Of a stretch of DNA of 11,298 nucleotides, positions 6,110 through 11,298 are shown in pieces. Within the stretch, counting starts at the first letter, position 1. Each line of letters opens with the position of its first letter. A model generated the notes under the pieces. It was not told the DNA's origin. It searched no databases and was given only the letters and a program-made list of their open reading frames with translations. This DNA comes from Spirochaetales bacterium. GTDB lineage: Bacteria > Spirochaetota > Spirochaetia > ARS1246. The stretch covers positions 1 through 11,298 of the forward strand of contig JABGPX010000463.1 in assembly GCA_018644745.1 (NCBI GenBank), written 5' to 3'. Both the position numbers and the translations under genes were made by a program.

Positions 6110-7390
6110 GTGGCGGAATTTGACGCCTTGCAGGTATTTCTGTGGGGCCGGCGGGTAGGTGCTGTCGCCTGGATAGAGGAGGACCGTAACGCGGAGGTTC
6201 AGTATGACGATGATTTCCTCCGTACGGGATTCGAAATCAGTCCAATTATTATGCCGCTTTCCAAAACTGTGTACCGTTTTCCGGAGCACCAAGCCCTCCC
6301 CACTTTCCTGGGTCTGCCCGGGCTGCTGGCGGATTCGCTTACCGAAAACTTCGGCAACTCGCTTATGCGTGCCTGGCTTGCACGGAAGGGAATCTCCTTC
6401 GATGATCTCACCCCGGTCGAGCGGCTGGGGTATATCGGGAAAAGAGGCATGGGAGCGCTTGAGTTTCAGCCAGACCTCGATACATCCGCCAATCAGCCGT
6501 TTTTCACTTCCACTAGCGAGCTTGTTGATGTGGCTCGTCAGGTACTCCAGCAACAGGAGGCTTCACTAAAGAAGGTAGAGGATGAAGAGCAGCTGCACAA
6601 ACTCATACAGGTAAGCACCAGCGCAGGCGGAGCGAAAGCGAAGGCAATTATCGCATACAATGAAGAAACACGGCAGGTTATGTCGGGGCAGGCTAACTGC
6701 CCGACAGGTTTCGATCATTGGATAATCAAGTTCGCGGATGTTGAAAACGCGGAGCATTTCTCGGATCAGAATGTCGGGCGGCTGGAATACGCATATCACC
6801 GTATGGCCGTGGAGTCCGGAATAACCATGATGGAGTCAAAACTGCACTCCGACGGCGCTCGCGCCCACTTCATGACGCGTCGGTTTGACCGGATCGAAAA
6901 CACTAAAATTCATGCTCACACGTTCTGCGGTATTGCTCATCAGGACCGAAATCCCCCGGGGAACACCGAATACGAAACACTCTTTCTTACCGCCCGCCGC
7001 CTAGGCCTTTCGCAAGTCTCGCTTACCGAGCTGTACCGGCGTATGGTTTTCAATATCCTCGCCCGGAACCAGGACGACCATTCGAAAAATCACGCATTCC
7101 TCATGGATACGGACGGATCCTGGGCTCTCGCTCCGGCATACGATATAACCTTCTCATTCAAGGAAAGTTCTCGCTGGGTTGATAAGCAGCAGATGCGGTG
7201 CAACGGTAAACGTGATGGATTTACCATGATCGATCTCATTGAGGCGGCAAAAGCAGCGGATGTGCGCCGACCTGACCGAATCATCAGCGACGTGAAAGGC
7301 GGGCTGGAGAAGTGGAGAAAACTTGCTGATGATGCGGGCCTTCCAAAGGGGCAGGCGGAAGCCGTAGAAACGGCATTTCGCCGGATTTGA
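6110..7390 (+). CDS. hipA: HipA-like serine/threonine kinase toxin
   Basis: A 426-residue HipA-family kinase, close to the 440 residues of E. coli HipA. The N-terminal HipA subdomain covers about 1-120 (PTFLGLPGLLADSL, IGKRGMGALEF), followed by the kinase-like C-terminal domain. By alignment with E. coli HipA, S171 matches the autophosphorylated S150 and K178 matches K157 in the Gly-rich loop (STSAGGAKAK). K207 (WIIKF) is the ATP-binding lysine, D322 and N327 (DDHSKN) the catalytic pair, and D345 (PAYD) the metal ligand. All are intact, so an active kinase is expected. HipA toxins phosphorylate translation factors such as GltX, but the target cannot be read here. The start is GTG directly after the hipB TAG, with GGAG 9 bases upstream. 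A later promoter overlaps its stop codon. Confidence 0.93.
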   Translation: MAEFDALQVFLWGRRVGAVAWIEEDRNAEVQYDDDFLRTGFEISPIIMPLSKTVYRFPEHQALPTFLGLPGLLADSLTENFGNSLMRAWLARKGISFDDLTPVERLGYIGKRGMGALEFQPDLDTSANQPFFTSTSELVDVARQVLQQQEASLKKVEDEEQLHKLIQVSTSAGGAKAKAIIAYNEETRQVMSGQANCPTGFDHWIIKFADVENAEHFSDQNVGRLEYAYHRMAVESGITMMESKLHSDGARAHFMTRRFDRIENTKIHAHTFCGIAHQDRNPPGNTEYETLFLTARRLGLSQVSLTELYRRMVFNILARNQDDHSKNHAFLMDTDGSWALAPAYDITFSFKESSRWVDKQQMRCNGKRDGFTMIDLIEAAKAADVRRPDRIISDVKGGLEKWRKLADDAGLPKGQAEAVETAFRRI

Positions 7391-7401
7391 CAGAGCGGAA
7401 A

Positions 7402-7430
7402 TTGACCAAATATTTTTATGCCGCTATAAA
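7402..7430 (+). promoter_or_regulatory. Candidate promoter for the desaturase remnant
   Basis: TTGACC (7402-7407, 5 of 6) and TATAAA (7425-7430, 5 of 6) are 17 bp apart. The predicted start is at about 7437, on the ATG at 7436, so the mRNA would be leaderless. This fits the lack of a Shine-Dalgarno sequence. A second, perfect -35 box TTGACA (7387-7392) overlaps the hipA stop codon, with TATTTT (7411-7416) 18 bp away, as an alternative. Confidence 0.48.
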
Positions 7431-7435
7431 GAAAC

Positions 7436-8077
7436 ATGATATTAGATTTTGCAACCCGTACTGAACTTGAAAACCGTGAGTGGGATAACGAGGCCAAGAC
7501 TTGGGAGCGGCCGGACATAAACCGCGAGACTCTAAAGCAGCTAAACCGGCGGAGCACGATAGAGGGAGCGGCACGCCTTATCGTTCACACCGGCTGCCTG
7601 GCAGCGACAGCGTGGCTGACCATTTTCGCGGCGCGCTATCACCTTCTGCTAGGAGTTGTCCCGTTTCTGCTTTTTGTGTTCCTTTTCGGCTTTCTAAATG
7701 GCATGGAGCACGAGATGCGTCATAAGATCGTCTTTTCGCGACGCTTGGACGCGCTGAGCGACATTTTCTATTTCATAATCCATGTACTCTTCAAGGTGGG
7801 AACCAGGAATCAGCGATTATGCACCCGTGGAGTTAAAGTATCTCCTATATTGAAGTTTTTCTACGCTGGGCTGGACGAGCATGTCGAGCATCATCTTTTT
7901 CCGACCGTACCCTCACGAAACCTGGCCAAGCTTCGGGAAGCGATCGACTGGCCGATCCCGGAAAGGCGAAATGTCGTGCAATGCTGGCGGGAAATTCTTG
8001 CCATTGGCCGGCATAAAGAGAAACAGCCCGGTGACGAATTCATTCCAATGCCCGAACTTGGTCCGGACCGCGTGTAA
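7436..8077 (+). pseudogene. Membrane fatty acid desaturase with in-frame internal deletion
   Basis: A 213-residue open frame with membrane desaturase features: hydrophobic helices at about 43-63, 70-90 and 106-120, a first histidine box H92-x3-H96 (HEMRH), and a third box H149-x2-H152-H153 followed by FPTVPSRNLAKL. The family normally runs to 300-400 residues and has a second HxxHH box soon after the TRNQR segment. Here TRNQR (123-127) runs directly into LCTRGVKVSP (128-137), which in full-length members lies just before the third box. About 100 or more residues with the second box and two membrane helices are therefore missing. Nearby frames hold no trace of them, so this is a deletion, not a frameshift. 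Without the second box the di-iron site cannot form, so it is probably inactive. It could still be expressed. Confidence 0.75.
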
Positions 8078-8079
8078 AA

Positions 8080-8352
8080 CTATTTCTTTTCCTGTGGCTC
8101 AGATTCCGGTTCCGGTGCGGCAGCTTGATGCTCTCGCTCTGCAATAACATCTTCTAAATGTTCTTTATCGCGCATCAAATCTTCCAATGAAAGACTGGAT
8201 ACATCCCGTCCGGCATTGCCGGGCAGCTTTATGCCTTGCTTGGCAAGAAAACTATCAACTTTGTCCTGGTTTTTTTTGTACGCATAGAATCCTACGGTTG
8301 CTGCACCGAGTCCTATAAAGAAGCCTGTTATGTGCTGTGTATTCAACGCCAT
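8080..8352 (-). CDS. Small single-helix membrane protein of the metal-ATPase cluster
   Basis: A 90-residue protein with one membrane helix (about 8-25) containing a GxxxG pair (G10, G14) and further glycines at 16 and 21, typical of close helix packing. A basic segment follows (YKKNQDK), then a charged, helical cytoplasmic part (about 50-75, LEDLMRDKEHLEDVIAERE) and a Pro- and Glu-rich tail (about 76-90). GGAGG lies 5 bases before the ATG. It is the last gene of the minus-strand cluster, 13 bp after the HMA-like gene, and its end is only 2 bp from the end of the convergent desaturase remnant. No family is recognised. Small Gly-rich membrane proteins accompany the P1B-6 ATPase in ferrosome clusters, so an accessory role is plausible by inference. 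Confidence 0.75.
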   Translation of the reverse strand: MALNTQHITGFFIGLGAATVGFYAYKKNQDKVDSFLAKQGIKLPGNAGRDVSSLSLEDLMRDKEHLEDVIAEREHQAAAPEPESEPQEKK

Positions 8353-8365
8353 TTGTTCCTCCGAT

Positions 8366-9223
8366 TTAGTCTATCCTAATAGTAATGTTGGTATCAAGTT
8401 TCCCGATTCCTTCGAGAATGCTGTCATGTTGATTAGTTACGTCTCGTATTCTGCTTATCAGCTGATCTCGGCCGATATCTCCTCCGGCCAATGCATCAGT
8501 GACAATCGTCTGAAAATACTTCAAGAATGAGTAAAACCTCGGCTGCTGTGTATCCGGCGCCACTGCTACGTCGAAAGAGGGATTCTCCGGATCGCTCGAA
8601 ATCTCTCTTTTTACTTTGAGAAGTATTCCCTCAAGAGGCGGCGCGAAGAGGTGTCTTCCGAAAGAAGCTACCCAGGTTACCATACTCGCCGACAGCCCTT
8701 TGCCTTGAATAAGCGAATAGACGAGGTAGATTACAGACAGCACCTCGGGATCAAGATTTCCTGTTTCCTGTACCTCGTTGTACCCATGTTCAACCACCGC
8801 GAGGGTAGTACTGACTCCCGCGGCAAAACGCGCATACCGCCGAAAACGTGCCATGCGAGGCAGGAAATTAGCGACCATTGCACCGGCTAGAACCAAACCT
8901 GCAAACATCGGAAGCATACTCATCGCTTCACGCTGAGGGCTGGCGAGTAATCTTACCGGCGCCATTTCATGCTCTTTAGAAATAGCTACCGACAATCTTA
9001 TGATAAACTCCTCTTGCGAGATCTCTTTTTGATCATGTATCGCAAGAATCGAGCGCGTTACCGCCGCGTACGCGAGCAGGCCTATTCCGGGATGTGCGCA
9101 AATTGCCGCTTTCATTGATACCCAATTCCGGGGTTCGTGAGACAGTCGGCATCGAAGCCTTCCGGGCAGCTTATGGACGACGGTGATTGATAGATCCGTT
9201 GCTGCTACTCGCTTGCCTGCCAT
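8366..9223 (-). CDS. HMA_2-like membrane protein beside the metal ATPase
   Basis: A 285-residue protein starting with an HMA_2-like domain (about 10-85): a KLPGRLRCRL strand and the HPGIGLLAYAAVTRSILAIHD segment typical of heavy-metal-associated folds, but with no CxxC metal site. Hydrophobic segments follow at about 103-123, 131-146 and 158-190, then a soluble C-terminal half (about 200-285) with no recognisable catalytic motif. Its order of domain and helices parallels the first part of the adjacent ATPase. The ATG at 9223 shares one base with the ATPase stop (TGATG) and has GAGGG 6 bases upstream. A GTG at 9226 is a possible alternative start, one codon longer. The overlap implies translational coupling and a shared complex. 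It is probably an accessory or scaffold protein, and the transported metal cannot be read from it. Confidence 0.8.
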   Translation of the reverse strand: MAGKRVAATDLSITVVHKLPGRLRCRLSHEPRNWVSMKAAICAHPGIGLLAYAAVTRSILAIHDQKEISQEEFIIRLSVAISKEHEMAPVRLLASPQREAMSMLPMFAGLVLAGAMVANFLPRMARFRRYARFAAGVSTTLAVVEHGYNEVQETGNLDPEVLSVIYLVYSLIQGKGLSASMVTWVASFGRHLFAPPLEGILLKVKREISSDPENPSFDVAVAPDTQQPRFYSFLKYFQTIVTDALAGGDIGRDQLISRIRDVTNQHDSILEGIGKLDTNITIRID

Positions 9224-11298
9224 CACTTGCCCTCTTCAATATCAAAGAAAAGCATACGAGCGGAATTCGCAACTACCGCGATGGTTGTCGCGTTGTGCAG
9301 CACCGCGCCCCAGAAGACAGGAAGTACACCGAAGGACGCTAAAAGAAGCCCCGCGGAGTTTATTCCGATCGAGGCGGCAAAATTTTGCTTGATTATAGAC
9401 ATACAGCGGGTGGCCATTCCGATCACGCCGGGAAGCAGAAGGGGGTCGTCTCTGGAAATAGTAATATCAGCCGCTTCCATCGCAATGTCGGTCCGTGTAC
9501 CGCCCATTGCGATTCCTACATCAGCGTACGCAAGCGCGGGTGCGTCGTTGATCCCATCACCCACCATGATAACACGCACTCCTTTTGACTGCAGCTGCAT
9601 GACCACTTCTGATTTATTCTCCGGAAGAACCTCTGCATGAAACGCATCTGCCAAAATCCTGGCGGCCACAACTTCCGCCTGCTGCTCAACGTCGCCGGTA
9701 AGGAGAATAACGTCATCAATACTCGTCTTCCGGATCCTGTTGAGCGCTTTTTTCATGTTACCCTTCAAGGTGTCCTGAATTCCCACAATTCCTTTGATTT
9801 TTGACGTGCTGGCTATGTAGATCGAGCTTTCGCCTCTCTGTGCAATCCGGGAAACCGTTTCGTGAGCAGGAGTGACATCGATTCCATGCTCACTCATATA
9901 TCTTCGATTACCGACCCGTACCCGATGTTTCCCTATCGTTGTTTCTACGCCCATTCCTGTCGCGATATTGGTATCGCCATGCTTTGGAATTTGCCATCCG
10001 GATTTTCTTACGTGGGAGAGAATTGCCATTGCCATGGGATGGGTGGCTGTTTCTTCCGCGGCGGCTGCATATTCCATTAGCATACGCGGAGTTGTATCTG
10101 GATCGGTAGGCGCAACCGTGGTCACGATCGGCCTTCCTTCAGTAACCGTGCCTGTCTTATCTAAAATAAGGGTGTCGCAGCTTACGAGCTGTTCGATATA
10201 GTTACCGCCCTTCACCAGAACTCCCTGACGGGCCGCCGCAGCGATAGTACCGGAGAGAGCGGTAGCGGTGGAGAGCCTTACACCGCATGAATAATCAATG
10301 ATGAGCATATTGAGCGCGCGCGTAGGACTCCTGGTTGCCAGATATACAATCATGGCAAGGGCGAAATTTACCGGAATAAACCGAGTGGAAAACTTATCCG
10401 CGTAAGCTTGAATTTGCGCCTTACGATGAGATGCCTCCTCCACGAGATGAAATATCCGAGACACCGCGGTTTCGTCGCCTACCTTCTGGGCTCTTACGAA
10501 AATAAGTCCATTTTTTACGACGGTTCCTGCAAACACCTCATCTCCGAGTTTCTTGTTGGCCGGCATGAACTCACCGGTAATAGGTGACTGGTCGATAGAA
10601 GCAACTCCATGGGATATCTCCCCATCAACGCTAATTTTTTCTCCGGTGTGCACGATTATGGTGTCGTCTATCGCAATTTCATGAATAGGTGCCCGAACGT
10701 GAGTTCCATCCTCAGCAATCTTCCATACCTGGTCCTCGCCGACGGACAGCAAATCTCTAATGGCACGCCGGGTGCGTTTCATGCTGTATGCTGTAAGCAA
10801 TTCGGCAGATTCGGCTAGTAGTATTATGATGAGTGCAGAAAGGTCCCTTCCGGCAAGCAGGCTGGAGACAATAGCCGTAGAACTCAGGGTATCCGCGTTG
10901 GGCCTTTTGTCACGAACAAGAGAGCTAATTCCATTCTTGAGTATCGGCCAAGCGAGAGTAAGGCTTGTCATTGCCGGAATGGATGTCAGACGCTTTATGA
11001 AACTGCTGCCGACAACCCCTGCAATACCCAAACGCCTTCTCTTGAGGGCCGTGAATACCAATGTAACACCAGACGCTGCAACACGGGTTACAATTTCTGA
11101 AATAGGCTCTTCCTGAATGCTCCGTTCCTGCACAATGGAGGCGTTTTTCTTGAGCCGTTCTTCTTTAAAGACTTTTAAAGAGTGTAATGAAATCGCCTGT
11201 TCTACTAAACCGACTACTTCATCCTGTGTGAGGAGATCGCTATCGTAACAAACCAATATGTTTGAGGTTATCACCGTTATGGTGGAGGCAGTAATACC
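9223..11298 (-). CDS. P1B-type heavy-metal-translocating ATPase (5' end outside window)
   Basis: An ATP-driven metal transporter, open to the window edge. A GTG at 11274 is available, but the frame continues upstream with HMA_2-like sequence (ASTITV leading into NILVCYD), so the true start lies outside. Numbered from that GTG: HMA_2-like end (1-35), membrane helices (about 65-165), actuator domain with TGE (233-235), helices around 300-335 with S329-C330-G331 where most P1B ATPases have CPC, phosphorylation site DKTGT at D372, the HP motif (412-413), hinge GDGINDAP (572-579), and final helices (about 635-673) with the H660-N661 pair. All catalytic motifs are intact. SCG in place of CPC, together with HMA_2, points to an atypical subgroup, possibly P1B-6, linked with iron. 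It is first of three coupled genes. Confidence 0.92.
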   Translation of the reverse strand, partial: GITASTITVITSNILVCYDSDLLTQDEVVGLVEQAISLHSLKVFKEERLKKNASIVQERSIQEEPISEIVTRVAASGVTLVFTALKRRRLGIAGVVGSSFIKRLTSIPAMTSLTLAWPILKNGISSLVRDKRPNADTLSSTAIVSSLLAGRDLSALIIILLAESAELLTAYSMKRTRRAIRDLLSVGEDQVWKIAEDGTHVRAPIHEIAIDDTIIVHTGEKISVDGEISHGVASIDQSPITGEFMPANKKLGDEVFAGTVVKNGLIFVRAQKVGDETAVSRIFHLVEEASHRKAQIQAYADKFSTRFIPVNFALAMIVYLATRSPTRALNMLIIDYSCGVRLSTATALSGTIAAAARQGVLVKGGNYIEQLVSCDTLILDKTGTVTEGRPIVTTVAPTDPDTTPRMLMEYAAAAEETATHPMAMAILSHVRKSGWQIPKHGDTNIATGMGVETTIGKHRVRVGNRRYMSEHGIDVTPAHETVSRIAQRGESSIYIASTSKIKGIVGIQDTLKGNMKKALNRIRKTSIDDVILLTGDVEQQAEVVAARILADAFHAEVLPENKSEVVMQLQSKGVRVIMVGDGINDAPALAYADVGIAMGGTRTDIAMEAADITISRDDPLLLPGVIGMATRCMSIIKQNFAASIGINSAGLLLASFGVLPVFWGAVLHNATTIAVVANSARMLFFDIEEGK

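Noticed and set aside
6017..6553. Minus-strand open frame of 178 codons opposite hipB/hipA
   Set aside because: It crosses the hipB-hipA junction in antisense, has no recognisable features, and both genes beneath it are well supported.
5578..7435. hipBA as cargo of an insertion sequence or integrated element
   Set aside because: No transposase, integrase, terminal inverted repeats or target duplications could be seen at its borders. The dyads upstream are better explained as operators.
7436..8077. Frameshift as the reason for the short desaturase
   Set aside because: Both ends are in the same frame and the other two frames near the junction do not encode the missing histidine box or helices, so sequence is missing, not shifted.
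11272..11274. GTG at 11274 as the real start of the metal ATPase
   Set aside because: The frame stays open to the window edge and the upstream residues continue the HMA_2-like domain, so the start is most likely outside the window.

Overview
The window looks like chromosomal DNA of a Gram-negative bacterium, most likely a spirochaete of the Spirochaeta/Treponema type. That placement is inferred from gene content: a CHASE2-type class III cyclase beside a FecR-domain protein, with short exported proteins starting in MKK and an outer-membrane-like barrel. No rRNA or other taxonomic marker is present. I see no tRNA, CRISPR array, transposase or insertion sequence.

Region 1 (1-2775, minus strand) is a probable four-gene operon for cell-envelope proteins. 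In transcription order it holds a 154-aa exported protein of unknown function, a 462-aa probable beta-barrel, a 222-aa exported FecR-domain protein, and a lipoprotein cut by the window edge. Region 2 (2878-5577, plus) is a divergent 899-aa membrane cyclase with a large extracytoplasmic CHASE2 sensor, a complete adenylate-cyclase catalytic domain and a TPR-like tail. The two units share a 102-bp spacer with a candidate promoter on each strand. The simplest reading is an envelope-sensing module feeding cyclic nucleotide signalling.

Region 3 (5578-7390, plus) is a HipBA-type toxin-antitoxin locus with a complete HipA kinase. The 187 bp before hipB carry three 18-bp dyads of the form TGTCY-N8-RGACA and a fourth, more divergent one. 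The arm length and spacing match the known E. coli HipB operators. The last dyad covers the hipB start codon.

Region 4 (7436-8077, plus) is a membrane fatty acid desaturase that has lost its middle part, including the second histidine box, while staying in frame.

Region 5 (8080-11298, minus) is a tight three-gene unit: a P1B-type metal ATPase (5' end outside the window) with SCG in place of the usual CPC, an HMA_2-like membrane protein that resembles the front half of the ATPase without its catalytic domains, and a 90-aa single-helix protein. The set resembles the fez gene clusters that build ferrosomes (iron-storage organelles). This is the best candidate for an organelle or metal-storage system here, but it is an inference from gene content.
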